Of a stretch of DNA of 64,000 bases, positions 26,235 through 36,789 are shown piece after piece. Origin of the DNA: Falsarthrobacter nasiphocae (lineage in GTDB: Bacteria > Actinomycetota > Actinomycetes > Actinomycetales > Micrococcaceae); the NCBI RefSeq assembly GCF_031456275.1, contig NZ_JAVDUI010000001.1, forward strand, positions 1,694,965-1,758,964. Reading direction: 5' to 3'. Under the pieces are notes generated by a model. It was not told the origin of the DNA, did no database searches, and was given only the letters and a program-made list of their open reading frames with translations. Numbering within the stretch: position 1 is the stretch's first letter; every line of letters starts with the position of its first letter. A program made the translations under genes and the position numbers.

Positions 26235-26268
26235 AGACATGTCTGATAGATATTTAGACATGTCTAAA
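26235..26268. promoter_or_regulatory. Double palindromic operator overlapping the mntH start codon
   Basis: The palindrome AGACATGTCT occurs at 26235-26244 and again at 26256-26265. The second copy extends to a perfect 16-base palindrome, TTTAGACATGTCTAAA (26253-26268). The centres are 21 bases apart, two helical turns. Each palindrome is centred on an in-frame ATG, and the second ATG (26260) is the probable mntH start. A GATATT hexamer lies 6 bases before that ATG. A MntR/DtxR-type metalloregulator is the likely ligand by context; I do not know its consensus in this group. Confidence 0.6.
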
Positions 26269-27474
26269 TCTCGGTTGATTCTCTTGCTGGGACCCGCCCT
26301 CGTTGCCGCCGTGGCGTACGTGGACCCGGGCAATGTCGCGGCCAACATGGCCTCGGGGGCCCAGTACGGATACCTGCTCGTGTGGGTTCTCGTCGCGGCG
26401 AATGCCATGGCGGCTCTCGTGCAGTATCAGTCCGCGAAGCTCGGCCTCGTCACGGGGGGCACCCTGCCGGAGCACATTGCGCGGGCTGTCGGGCCGCGCT
26501 GGCGCTGGCCGTACTGGGTCCAGGCGGAGCTGGCCATCATCGCGACGGATATGGCTGAGGTGATCGGCGGCGCCGTCGCCCTCCACATCCTCTGGGGAGT
26601 GCCGCTCTGGGCGGGAGGGCTCGTCATGGGCGTGTTCTCTGTCCTCCTGCTCCTGGCGAGGGACGCGCGGGGGCAGCGGGCGTTCGAGGCGGTCATCGTG
26701 GCGATGCTCGCGGTGGTCGCGGCTGGTTTTCTGGCGGGGCTCGTCGTCTCCGCGCCGGCCCCGCGGGACGTGGCTGCGGGTCTGGTGCCGCGGTTCGAGG
26801 GCGTGGGGTCAGTGCTTCTCGCCGCGTCCATGCTCGGGGCGACGGTCATGCCGCACGCGGTCTACGTGCATTCGGACCTAGCGCTGAAGCGGCACGGGAG
26901 GATTCGCTCGCGCGGGGAGGGGCGGCGCCTCTTGGCGGCCACCCGCTGGGATGTCGGCCTGGCGCTCGCCGTGGCCGGCGCCGTCAACATCGGCATGCTC
27001 GTCACGGCGGCGGCCACGCTGCGGGGCGTGGATGGTGTGGACACGCTGGAGGGTGCGGCGGCGGCGATTGCCGAGCAGTTCGGGGCCGTGGTGGGGGTCA
27101 TGTTCGCGGTCGGCCTCTTGGCCTCAGGGCTCGCCTCAACCGTGGTCGGAGCGTACTCGGGTGACGTCGTCATGGGCGGGTTCCTCGGGCGGCGCGTGCC
27201 GATGTGGCTCCGGCGGTGTGTCTCGATCATTCCAGCGGTGGGCCTGCTGTGGATGGGGGCGGATCCCACTGCGGCGCTGGTTCTCAGTCAGGCTGTGCTG
27301 AGCTTCGCGGTGCCGTTTGCGCTCATCCCCCTGTGCGGTTTCACACGGAGTCGCGCCCTCATGGGCGAGTATGCCGACCCGCGGTGGGTTGCCGTTCTCG
27401 CCGGTCTGGGAGCCTTCCTGATCGTGGCCCTCAATGGCGCCCTGCTCGTGCTGCTCGCGGCGGGCGTCGAGTAG
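26260..27474 (+). CDS. mntH: Nramp-family Mn(II)/metal importer
   Basis: A 404-residue inner-membrane proton-coupled divalent-metal importer with about 11 hydrophobic segments. The metal-binding helix 1 motif is VAYVDPGNVAANM (DPGN). The helix 6 motif is LGATVMPHAVYVHSDL, with the conserved Met-Pro-His. ASTVVGAYSGDVVMGGFLGR also fits the family. ATG 26260 gives the standard N-terminus just before helix 1; ATG 26239 is an alternative seven codons earlier. Both sit inside palindromes that look like a metalloregulator site, so repression by metal-loaded regulator is likely. Codon usage is slightly less biased than that of its neighbours. Confidence 0.9.
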   Translation: MSKSRLILLLGPALVAAVAYVDPGNVAANMASGAQYGYLLVWVLVAANAMAALVQYQSAKLGLVTGGTLPEHIARAVGPRWRWPYWVQAELAIIATDMAEVIGGAVALHILWGVPLWAGGLVMGVFSVLLLLARDARGQRAFEAVIVAMLAVVAAGFLAGLVVSAPAPRDVAAGLVPRFEGVGSVLLAASMLGATVMPHAVYVHSDLALKRHGRIRSRGEGRRLLAATRWDVGLALAVAGAVNIGMLVTAAATLRGVDGVDTLEGAAAAIAEQFGAVVGVMFAVGLLASGLASTVVGAYSGDVVMGGFLGRRVPMWLRRCVSIIPAVGLLWMGADPTAALVLSQAVLSFAVPFALIPLCGFTRSRALMGEYADPRWVAVLAGLGAFLIVALNGALLVLLAAGVE

Positions 27475-27526
27475 ACCAGTCTGCGCTCTGATCAAGGGCG
27501 CTCCCTCGGGCTGCGAGGGCTGCTGG

Positions 27527-27552
27527 GTCGTGAGGTGGAATCGTGAGGTGGA
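27527..27552. repeat. Perfect 13-bp tandem duplication
   Basis: TCGTGAGGTGGAA occurs twice in direct succession (27527-27539 and 27540-27552), about 30 bases upstream of the AT-rich promoter of the first Tat-exported protein. It may be a paired regulator half-site or simple slippage. Confidence 0.6.
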
Positions 27553-27580
27553 ATAAGGACAGGGGTGCTCACTAGCGCGA

Positions 27581-27612
27581 GTGTGACATTATTTATTTCG
27601 TCTGCTATAGAA
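27581..27612 (+). promoter_or_regulatory. AT-rich promoter of the first Tat-exported protein gene
   Basis: TGTGAC (27581-27586) and TATAGA (27605-27610) are 18 bases apart, with a strikingly AT-rich spacer (ATTATTTATTTC). TGACAT/TAGAAT two bases on is an equally good pair. The predicted leader is about 70 nt, and the gene has a strong Shine-Dalgarno. Confidence 0.55.
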
Positions 27613-27686
27613 TGGGTTCCTACGCTCAGGTCGTGGTGGTCTCGGTTTCGGCCGGCCACGCCATCCCCTGAGCGAAGGAGTCCAGC

Positions 27687-28388
27687 TTGTCTCAATCACT
27701 GCCCTCACGCCGTCGCGTCGTGGCAGGCGCCGCGTGGTCGGTTCCTGCCGTGGCCCTCGCCAGCTCCGCCCCTGCTCGGGCGGTCTCGGCGACTGTCCCG
27801 GGGTGTACCTATGAGGTGCACCCCGTGTCCATTTCCCATCCCCTCGAACCTGCGAACCGGGTGAGGTTCATGGGTCGTCCGCCGCGCCGCGTCCCCGAGT
27901 ACGACCTCTTCCCCGGAAGCCCGGACCGTACGCTCACCATGGTGTCCGTCCTGGAGAACAGTGGGGCGTGCGATGCCCCCGTGGGCTCCAGGGTGACCCT
28001 GTCCGTCGGTGCCACCGGCCGCCGATATGTGACGACCCCGGAATACGAGTCCATCCGCGTGGCCTCCTTCCCGGAGCTCGTCAGCGTGACGAACGGTGTT
28101 GAGCTCGTGCCCTCCGGCGCCCCCTACGAGACGCAGAATGTCACTCCCCCGCACGACATCATGCGTCGGCAGGACTTCCGCCTCGCCACCCCGCTCAAGG
28201 CGGGTGAGCGCGTGAGTGTCTCGTGGCGAGTGACCGTTTCGCATGTCACGCTCGAGAGCATGCAGTACGTCACCCTGCCGGCCGTGACGACATTCACCCT
28301 GGACGGCCGCGCTGCGCCGGATCTCGACCCGGCCAACGACACGCTGGTCCAGAACATGAGGTTCACGATCCGCTACCGCGCCTCCTAG
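27687..28388 (+). CDS. Tat-exported protein of unknown function
   Basis: A 233-residue precursor. The TTG start is supported by GAAGGAG (27674-27680) six bases upstream; no other start precedes the signal peptide. The signal is SRRRVVAGAAWSVPAVAL followed by ASSAPARA, a twin-arginine signal with a likely cleavage after ARA or AVSA. The mature part is beta-rich without catalytic motif. Near the C-terminus APDLDPANDTLVQN resembles the end of DUF11-like beta-sandwich repeats, so an extracellular or wall-associated beta-sandwich is likely. No LPXTG or C-terminal membrane anchor is seen. The signal pattern is shared with the proteins encoded at 28484-29185 and 62456-63166. It converges on the first of these. 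Confidence 0.75.
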   Translation: MSQSLPSRRRVVAGAAWSVPAVALASSAPARAVSATVPGCTYEVHPVSISHPLEPANRVRFMGRPPRRVPEYDLFPGSPDRTLTMVSVLENSGACDAPVGSRVTLSVGATGRRYVTTPEYESIRVASFPELVSVTNGVELVPSGAPYETQNVTPPHDIMRRQDFRLATPLKAGERVSVSWRVTVSHVTLESMQYVTLPAVTTFTLDGRAAPDLDPANDTLVQNMRFTIRYRAS

Positions 28389-28483
28389 GAGTCTCGTGCG
28401 CTGCCCATGGGCCAGGGTGCGCTGCCCTTCATGAGTGGCAGACGCATCCCGGCCCAGGGCATCGCAGATGTGGGGCATAGTGG

Positions 28484-29185
28484 TCATTCGCCGACGATGT
28501 GCCACTCCTCCAGGAACTCGGCCGGTGGCGTGGTCGTCTGCGTGGGCTCGCTGGCCTCGAGGACTCGTATGCCGGACCTGCAGACGGCGTCGTAGGTCGG
28601 GAACCCTGCGGTGATGCGGTCGGTCATGGACTTGACGTCCGTGCCTGGGGGCAGTGGGCGTTCGGGCGTGCCGGTGAAATAGAACTGCAGATGAAGCTGC
28701 GGGGCCCCACCGACATTGCTCCAGTCTCGGAGGTTCGTGAATCGGTAGACGTACACGGAGGTGCCGTCCGCAGCGGTCTCTGGTCCGCGGATGTCGGCGG
28801 GGGTCCAGTCTGTGTCGGGAGACGTGGAATCGAGGGTCCATGCGATGCGGCCGTATTCGGCGCGGATGGCGATTTCCACCCAGGGGCGCGAGACGCGCTC
28901 GCGCTCGCCGTTGACAGCCTCTGTGTGGCCCGAGAAGCGGAGTCCGTCCGCGTCGAGGCCGGCGAACTGGAACTGGGACCCCTCAAGGGTTCCTGATCTT
29001 GCGTCGTACCTGGGGTGGACGAGGGCTGCGCTGAAGGTGGAGACGGGTGGCGAGGATGGCGTGCAGCTGGCGGCGGCAGCGGGGGCTGCGTGCGCGAGGG
29101 TGACGACGGGCGCGGCCCACGCGGCGCCGGAGAGGACGCGGCGGCGACTGACAGCGCGAGTTAGGTCAGGGGGGGGGGAGTACAT
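28484..29185 (-). CDS. Tat-exported protein with a poly-C tract after the start codon
   Basis: A 233-residue precursor with the Tat signal SRRRVLSGAAWAAPVVTL beginning at residue 13 and a cleavage site near AAPAAAAS. The mature part is beta-rich (for example VYVYRFTNLRDWSNVGG and LQFYFTGTPERPLPPG) with no recognised domain. Codons 3-6 are made of a C10 run (29169-29178). One C more gives TGA at codon 7, and one less gives TAA at codon 8. No alternative ATG/GTG/TTG lies between the tract and the twin arginines, so the ORF is open only at C10 (or C7, C13). GAGGAAAG stands 10 bases before the ATG. This makes it a strong candidate for phase-variable expression. Function is unknown, and it is probably a surface or secreted protein. 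Confidence 0.75.
   Translation of the reverse strand: MYSPPPDLTRAVSRRRVLSGAAWAAPVVTLAHAAPAAAASCTPSSPPVSTFSAALVHPRYDARSGTLEGSQFQFAGLDADGLRFSGHTEAVNGERERVSRPWVEIAIRAEYGRIAWTLDSTSPDTDWTPADIRGPETAADGTSVYVYRFTNLRDWSNVGGAPQLHLQFYFTGTPERPLPPGTDVKSMTDRITAGFPTYDAVCRSGIRVLEASEPTQTTTPPAEFLEEWHIVGE
29169..29178. repeat. G10/C10 homopolymer inside the start of a Tat-protein gene
   Basis: Ten consecutive G on the plus strand (C10 on the coding strand) occupy parts of codons 3-6 of the 28484-29185 gene. Both shifted frames stop within two codons of the tract. Confidence 0.9.
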
Positions 29186-29300
29186 GGCTGATCGACTTTC
29201 CTCAGACGATATAGCAGGAGGTTAAAAAACCATCCGTCATGAGCATAGGCACGGTCCCCAAAGAGATGCAAACTCGCGCCCTCCTGGAGCCTCGCCGTGA

Positions 29301-31694
<2,394 letters not shown>

Positions 31695-31745
31695 GCCGCG
31701 CGTTCGAGGGGCCCGCCGAGGGTCCGGTTGGGGGACAATGGACGC

Positions 31746-33092
31746 ATGAGTCTTTCTCCCTCGAATCCTGCGTCAGCCCCCGCCCCGACACCTTCAGATC
31801 TCGTTGCCGTGGCTCGGCGAGCAGCAGCGGCCGGCGCGGCCGTCCTCGCCGAGCGCCCGGTGGGTCCCGTGGCCTTCGCGGAGCTCGGCGGGGAGACGAA
31901 GAGCGCGGCCTCGGACCTCGTGACGGAGTTCGACAAGAGGGCGGAGGAGGCCGTTCGAGCGGTCATCGCCGAGGCGCGCCCGCACGACGCCATCACGGGC
32001 GAGGAGGGCGGCTCGACCGTCCCCCAGGACCCGAGCGGCTACCGCTGGAGCGTGGACCCCCTCGACGGCACGACGAACTTCGTCCGCGGGATCCCCTACT
32101 ACGCGACGAGCGTCGCCGTCGCGGGGCCTGAGGGGGACTGGCTCGCCGGCGCCGTCGCGGCCCCTGCGCTCAAGACCACATGGTGGGCGTCCCAGTCCGG
32201 CGGGGCGTTCCGCCAGGACGAGGGGCAGGCGCCCGTCCAGCTGCACGGGCCGGACCCGGACCGTGAGGCTCGCATCATCGCGACGGGCTTCGGGCACGAC
32301 CCCAAGCGTCGCCGCAAGCAGCTCAAGGAGCTCGAGTCCGTCATGGGGGACTTCGCGGACGTCCGGCGCCTCGGCGCGGCGGCCCTCGATCTCTGCCTCG
32401 TGGCGGATGGGACGCTCGACGCCTATACCGAGCGAGGTCTCTACGAGCACGATTGGGCGGCGGGCCTGCTCATCGCCGAGACGGCCGGCGTCGTCGTCAC
32501 CCGCCCCGCGGAAGACTCGGTGAGGGACGGCGCGTACCGCGACCTCCCGCTTGTCACCGCCGGGCTGAAGAAGCGCACGGAGCCGGACGAGCGCGTCACG
32601 GTCCGCCGCATTCGCCCGGAAGACTACAAGGCCGTGGGGCGCATCACGGTGCGCAGCTACCTCGCCGCCGGGCACTTCGACGACCCCGAGCACGAGTACA
32701 TGAAGAAGATCGCGGACACGCAGAGCCGCGCGGAGTCCGCGACGATCCTCGTGGCGGAGCGGCGCGGGAGGATCGTCGGATCCGTGACCATCGCGCGCCA
32801 CGGAGAGCCGTGGGCGGACATCGCGCGCCCGGGCGAGCTCGAGTTCCGGCTCCTCGCAGTGGACCCCGGGGCCCAGCGCTCGGGGGCCGGACGCGCGCTC
32901 CTCGAGGCCGTCATCGACGAGGCCCGCGTGGACCCGGAGATCACCGACGTGGTCCTGACCACGGGCAGCGAGTGGCGGGCCGCACGGTCTGCGTACGCCG
33001 CGCTCGGGTTCGTGGGCCAGCCTCGGCGGGACTGGTTCGTGCCGAACACGGACATTCGCCTCCTCGTCTACTCGCTCAAGGTCCGCCCGTAG
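31746..33092 (+). CDS. Inositol monophosphatase-family / GNAT acetyltransferase fusion
   Basis: A 448-residue protein with two domains in one uninterrupted frame. Residues 1-about 275 are an inositol-monophosphatase-type phosphatase. The metal sites are ITGEEGGST, WSVDPLDGTTNFVRG and the C-terminal YEHDWAAGLLIAETAG, all apparently intact. Residues about 283-448 are a GNAT domain. They begin VTVRRIRPEDYKAVGRITVR, have the acetyl-CoA loop LLAVDPGAQRSGAGRALLEA, and end YAALGFVGQPRRDWF. The fusion would join a sugar-phosphate or inositol-phosphate phosphatase to an acetyltransferase. In relatives I remember these are separate genes. GACAAT stands 6 bases before the ATG. Confidence 0.85.
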   Translation: MSLSPSNPASAPAPTPSDLVAVARRAAAAGAAVLAERPVGPVAFAELGGETKSAASDLVTEFDKRAEEAVRAVIAEARPHDAITGEEGGSTVPQDPSGYRWSVDPLDGTTNFVRGIPYYATSVAVAGPEGDWLAGAVAAPALKTTWWASQSGGAFRQDEGQAPVQLHGPDPDREARIIATGFGHDPKRRRKQLKELESVMGDFADVRRLGAAALDLCLVADGTLDAYTERGLYEHDWAAGLLIAETAGVVVTRPAEDSVRDGAYRDLPLVTAGLKKRTEPDERVTVRRIRPEDYKAVGRITVRSYLAAGHFDDPEHEYMKKIADTQSRAESATILVAERRGRIVGSVTIARHGEPWADIARPGELEFRLLAVDPGAQRSGAGRALLEAVIDEARVDPEITDVVLTTGSEWRAARSAYAALGFVGQPRRDWFVPNTDIRLLVYSLKVRP

Positions 33093-33121
33093 CCCCCACG
33101 CCAGGCAGACGCCGCCACAGG

Positions 33122-33151
33122 CAGCGCCCGCGCCGCACGGGGCGGGCGCTG
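33122..33151 (+). terminator. Intrinsic terminator after the phosphatase/GNAT fusion gene
   Basis: A perfect 10-bp GC stem, CAGCGCCCGC / GCGGGCGCTG, with a 10-base loop is followed six bases later by TTTT. Confidence 0.75.
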
Positions 33152-33247
33152 TCCACGTTTTCCCGGGCCGTCCAGACCGGACGCCGCGAGCCTATTAGGC
33201 TGGACGACAGTAGATTTCAGCCCCGACGAGTCAAGGACACTGCACCT

Positions 33248-33544
33248 ATGAGCGCATTCAGCGTCGAGGAGATGGCCCACCTGGCCGCCCTCGCCCGCAT
33301 CGAGATGACAGAGGATGAGCTCTCGAAGCTCGGAGACGAGCTCGGAGTCATCGTCGACGCGGTCAAGAGCATCAGCGACGTCGCAGGCGAGGACGTCCCC
33401 AAGACCAGCCACCCGCTGCCGTTGAGCAACGTCATGCGCGAGGACGTGGTGGGCAAGACCCTGACCCAGGACGAGGCCCTCTCGGGAGCCCCGGACAGCG
33501 CCGACGGCCGGTTCAAGGTCCCAGCGATCCTCGACGGCGAATAA
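33248..33544 (+). CDS. gatC: Aspartyl/glutamyl-tRNA amidotransferase subunit C
   Basis: A 98-residue subunit that bridges GatA and GatB in the complex converting misacylated Glu-tRNAGln and Asp-tRNAAsn. The family core is present: [20 protein letters not shown], then a central helix and [16 protein letters not shown], ending [13 protein letters not shown] 33248 gives the standard N-terminus. It is first of the gatCAB operon, 8 bases before gatA. The enzyme may also make Asn-tRNA here; tRNA-Asn is encoded at 61648. Confidence 0.94.
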   Translation: MSAFSVEEMAHLAALARIEMTEDELSKLGDELGVIVDAVKSISDVAGEDVPKTSHPLPLSNVMREDVVGKTLTQDEALSGAPDSADGRFKVPAILDGE

Positions 33545-33552
33545 GGAGCACC

Positions 33553-35088
33553 ATGAACATCATCACCCTTTCCGCCGCGCAGATGGCGGACAAGCTCGCG
33601 GCAGGCGAGATCACGAGCCGTGAGCTCGTCCAGGCCCACCTGGACCGCATCGAGGCCGTAGAGCCCAAGGTCCACGCGTTCCTCCACATCAACGCGGAGG
33701 AGGCGCTCCGCGTGGCCGACGAAGTCGACGCGGCCCGTGCCGCCGGAGAGACGCTCCACAGGCTCGCAGGCGTGCCGATTGCCATCAAGGACCTCATCGT
33801 CACGAAGGGCCAGCCGACCACGGCCGGCTCGAAGATGCTCGAGGGCTGGGTCTCGCCGTACGACGCGACCGTCATCGAGCGCATCCGTGACGCCAAGCTC
33901 CCGATCCTCGGCAAGACCAACCTCGACGAGTTCGCCATGGGGTCCTCGACGGAGCACTCGGCGTTCGGCCCCACCCGCAACCCCTGGGGCCTGGACCGCA
34001 TTCCGGGTGGCTCGGGCGGAGGCTCGGCCGCGGCCGTTGCCGCCTTCGAGGCTCCTCTCGCCCTCGGCACGGACACCGGCGGGTCGATCCGCCAGCCCGG
34101 CGCCGTCACGGGCACCGTCGGGGCCAAGCCCACCTACGGTGCGGTGTCCCGCTATGGGGCCATCGCCATGGCGAGCTCGCTGGACCAGATCGGCCCCGTG
34201 GCCCGCACCGTCGAGGATGCAGCGCTGCTCCAGGAGCTGATCGGCGGGCACGACCCCAAGGACTCCACCTCCCTCGCCGAGCCGCTCACGGGCCTGGCCG
34301 AGGCCGCCGCGTCCGGCGACATCGCTGGCCTCAAGGTCGGCATCGTCACGGAGCTCATGGGCGAGGGCTACGAGGACGGCGTCATGGAGCGCTTCCGCGA
34401 GTCCATCGAGGCACTCCGCGAGGCCGGCGCCGAGATCGTCGAGGTGAGCTGCCCGAACTTCAAGCACGCTCTCGGGGCGTACTACCTCGTCATGCCCTCG
34501 GAGGTCTCCAGCAACCTGGCCAAGTTCGACGGCGTCCGCTTCGGCAACCGCGAGCTGCCGGCCGAGCCGCCGCTGACGATCGAGCGCGTCATGGCGACGA
34601 CCCGCGCCAAGGGATTCGGCGCAGAGGTCAAGCGCCGCATCATCCTCGGAACCTACGCGCTCTCCGCGGGCTACAAGGACGCCTACTACGGCTCCGCCCA
34701 GAAGATCCGCACCCTCATCCAGCGGGACTTCGACGCGGCGTTCGAGAAGGCCGACGTCCTCATGTCCCCGACCGCCCCCACCGTGGCGTTCGAGCTGGGG
34801 TCCAAGACGAGCGATCCGCTCGAGATGTATCTCAACGACATCGCCACGATCCCCGCGAACCTCGCGGGCGTGCCGGGCATCTCCGTCCCGGGCGGCCTCT
34901 CCGAGGGCCTGCCCGTGGGCATCCAGTTCCTCGCCCCGGCCAAGGAGGACGCCCGCATGTACCAGGTCGCTGCCGGCCTCGAGCGCCTGCTCGAGGAGCA
35001 GTGGGGCGGGCCTATCAGCAACCAGATCCAGGACCTTGAGTCCGCAGAGACCCCGGCCGGCCAGGCCGCAGCGCAGGGAGAGAAGTGA
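33553..35088 (+). CDS. gatA: Aspartyl/glutamyl-tRNA amidotransferase subunit A
   Basis: A 511-residue amidase that frees ammonia from glutamine for the Gat complex. The Ser-cisSer-Lys catalytic region is intact: [14 protein letters not shown] with the lysine at about residue 79, [20 protein letters not shown], and [17 protein letters not shown] carrying the nucleophilic Ser. AAGGAGC stands just before the ATG. The stop codon overlaps the gatB ATG by one base (TGATG). A hydrophilic C-terminal tail of about 20 residues ([14 protein letters not shown]) is extra. Confidence 0.97.
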   Translation: MNIITLSAAQMADKLAAGEITSRELVQAHLDRIEAVEPKVHAFLHINAEEALRVADEVDAARAAGETLHRLAGVPIAIKDLIVTKGQPTTAGSKMLEGWVSPYDATVIERIRDAKLPILGKTNLDEFAMGSSTEHSAFGPTRNPWGLDRIPGGSGGGSAAAVAAFEAPLALGTDTGGSIRQPGAVTGTVGAKPTYGAVSRYGAIAMASSLDQIGPVARTVEDAALLQELIGGHDPKDSTSLAEPLTGLAEAAASGDIAGLKVGIVTELMGEGYEDGVMERFRESIEALREAGAEIVEVSCPNFKHALGAYYLVMPSEVSSNLAKFDGVRFGNRELPAEPPLTIERVMATTRAKGFGAEVKRRIILGTYALSAGYKDAYYGSAQKIRTLIQRDFDAAFEKADVLMSPTAPTVAFELGSKTSDPLEMYLNDIATIPANLAGVPGISVPGGLSEGLPVGIQFLAPAKEDARMYQVAAGLERLLEEQWGGPISNQIQDLESAETPAGQAAAQGEK

Positions 35089-36584
35089 TGACCGAACTCG
35101 TGTCCTATGACGAGGCCCTCGCCACGTACGATCCCGTCCTCGGTTTCGAGGTCCACGTTGAGCTCAACACCAAGACCAAGATGTTCTCGGATGCCCCGAA
35201 CGAGTTCGGCGACCTCCCCAACACCAACGTGACACCGGTCTGCCTCGGCCTGCCGGGCGTCCTGCCGGTCGTCAACAAGGCGGCCGTCGAGTCCTCGATC
35301 CGCCTGGGTCTCGCGCTCAACTGCCAGATTGCGCCCGTCTCCCACTTCGCCCGGAAGAACTACTTCTACCCGGACACTCCGAAGAACTTCCAGACGTCGC
35401 AGTACGACGAGCCGATCGCCTTCGACGGCTACCTTGACATCGAGCTGTCCGACGGCGAGGTCTTCCGCGTGGAGATCGAGCGCGCGCACATGGAGGAGGA
35501 CGCGGGCAAGCTGACGCACGTCGGCGGGTCCACGGGCCGCATCCAGGGCGCCGAGTACTCCCTCGTGGACTACAACCGCGCGGGCGTGCCTCTCGTGGAG
35601 ATCGTCACGAAGCCCATCGTCGGCGCGGGGGAGCGGGCAGCAGAGCTCGCGCGCGCCTACGTCACGGCCATCCGCGACATCGTCAAGGCGCTGGACGTCT
35701 CCGACGCCCGGATGGAGCGCGGCAACGTCCGCTGCGACGCCAACGTCTCTCTCATGCCCAAGGGCGCCACGACATTCGGCACCCGCACGGAGACGAAGAA
35801 CGTCAACTCGACCCGCGCGGTGGAGAACGCTGTGCGCCACGAGATCGAGCGCCAGGCGGCGGTTCTCAACGGGGGCGGCACCATCACCCAGGAGACGCGT
35901 CACTGGCATGAGGACACCAAGTCGACGACGGCTGGCCGCCCGAAGTCCGACGCCGACGACTACCGGTACTTCCCCGAGCCGGACCTCGTCCCCGTCGTGA
36001 CCGACGCCGAGTGGATCGAGGAGCTGCGCGCCACGCTTCCTGAGATGCCGGCGGTGCGCCGCAAGCGCCTCCAGGCCGAGTGGGGCTACGCCGACAAGGA
36101 GTTCCGCGACGTCGTCAACGCGGGCCTCCTCGAGGCTATCGAGGAGACCATCGCCGCCGGGGCCACCCCCGCCGCGGCGCGCAAGTGGTGGATGGGCGAG
36201 ATCTCCCGTCTTGCCAACGTGCGTGAGGTGGAGCCGGCGGCCCTCGGCGTGGCGCCAGCCGACGTCGTCGACCTCGAAGCGCTCATTGGCGAGAAGAAGA
36301 TCAACGACAAGATCGCCAAGCAGGTCCTTGAGTTCATCGCGGACGGCGAGGGCAAGGCTGGGGAGATCGTCGAGAAGCGAGGCCTCGCGGTGGTCTCTGA
36401 CGAGGGTGCGCTCGGGGCGGCCGTCGACGCGGCGATCGCGGCGAACCCGGACGTCGTCGAGAAGATCAAGGCGGGCAAGATGCAGGCCATCGGCGCGCTG
36501 ATCGGCCCGGTCATGGGGGCCACGCGCGGCCAGGCTGACGCAGGAGCGGTGCGCTCGATGATCCTCGAGCGGCTCGGCGTCTGA
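35088..36584 (+). CDS. gatB: Aspartyl/glutamyl-tRNA amidotransferase subunit B
   Basis: A 498-residue kinase/transamidase subunit that activates the misacylated tRNA with ATP. It opens [20 protein letters not shown], and carries [20 protein letters not shown], the conserved EEDAGKLTH, and [16 protein letters not shown]. The C-terminal YqeY/tail domain ends with [22 protein letters not shown] 35088 overlaps the gatA stop by one base and is preceded by GGGAGAGAAG. A GTG three bases earlier is possible. A terminator hairpin follows. Confidence 0.97.
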   Translation: MTELVSYDEALATYDPVLGFEVHVELNTKTKMFSDAPNEFGDLPNTNVTPVCLGLPGVLPVVNKAAVESSIRLGLALNCQIAPVSHFARKNYFYPDTPKNFQTSQYDEPIAFDGYLDIELSDGEVFRVEIERAHMEEDAGKLTHVGGSTGRIQGAEYSLVDYNRAGVPLVEIVTKPIVGAGERAAELARAYVTAIRDIVKALDVSDARMERGNVRCDANVSLMPKGATTFGTRTETKNVNSTRAVENAVRHEIERQAAVLNGGGTITQETRHWHEDTKSTTAGRPKSDADDYRYFPEPDLVPVVTDAEWIEELRATLPEMPAVRRKRLQAEWGYADKEFRDVVNAGLLEAIEETIAAGATPAAARKWWMGEISRLANVREVEPAALGVAPADVVDLEALIGEKKINDKIAKQVLEFIADGEGKAGEIVEKRGLAVVSDEGALGAAVDAAIAANPDVVEKIKAGKMQAIGALIGPVMGATRGQADAGAVRSMILERLGV

Positions 36585-36614
36585 CACGCTGACGCGCGAC
36601 CCCGCGACGCAGAC

Positions 36615-36643
36615 AGGCGCCGGTCCCCTGGGGGCCGGCGCCT
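36615..36643 (+). terminator. Hairpin terminator after gatB
   Basis: AGGCGCCGG / CCGGCGCCT pair in a 9-bp stem, with CCCC/GGGG inside the loop, 31 bases after the gatB stop. The bases that follow are TCTGCC, with no T-run. Confidence 0.65.
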
Positions 36644-36789
36644 TCTGCCGTCCGGCGCCGCAGAGCCGAGGCATGCTCGGCAACGGTGCCCCCACGGCCG
36701 ATTTCCGATAGGCTGAAGGCATATGCCACACGTTCGCAAACGCGTGCCGATCCCACCTCGAGAACCGCAAGAGAAGGAGCCGTCGCCGC

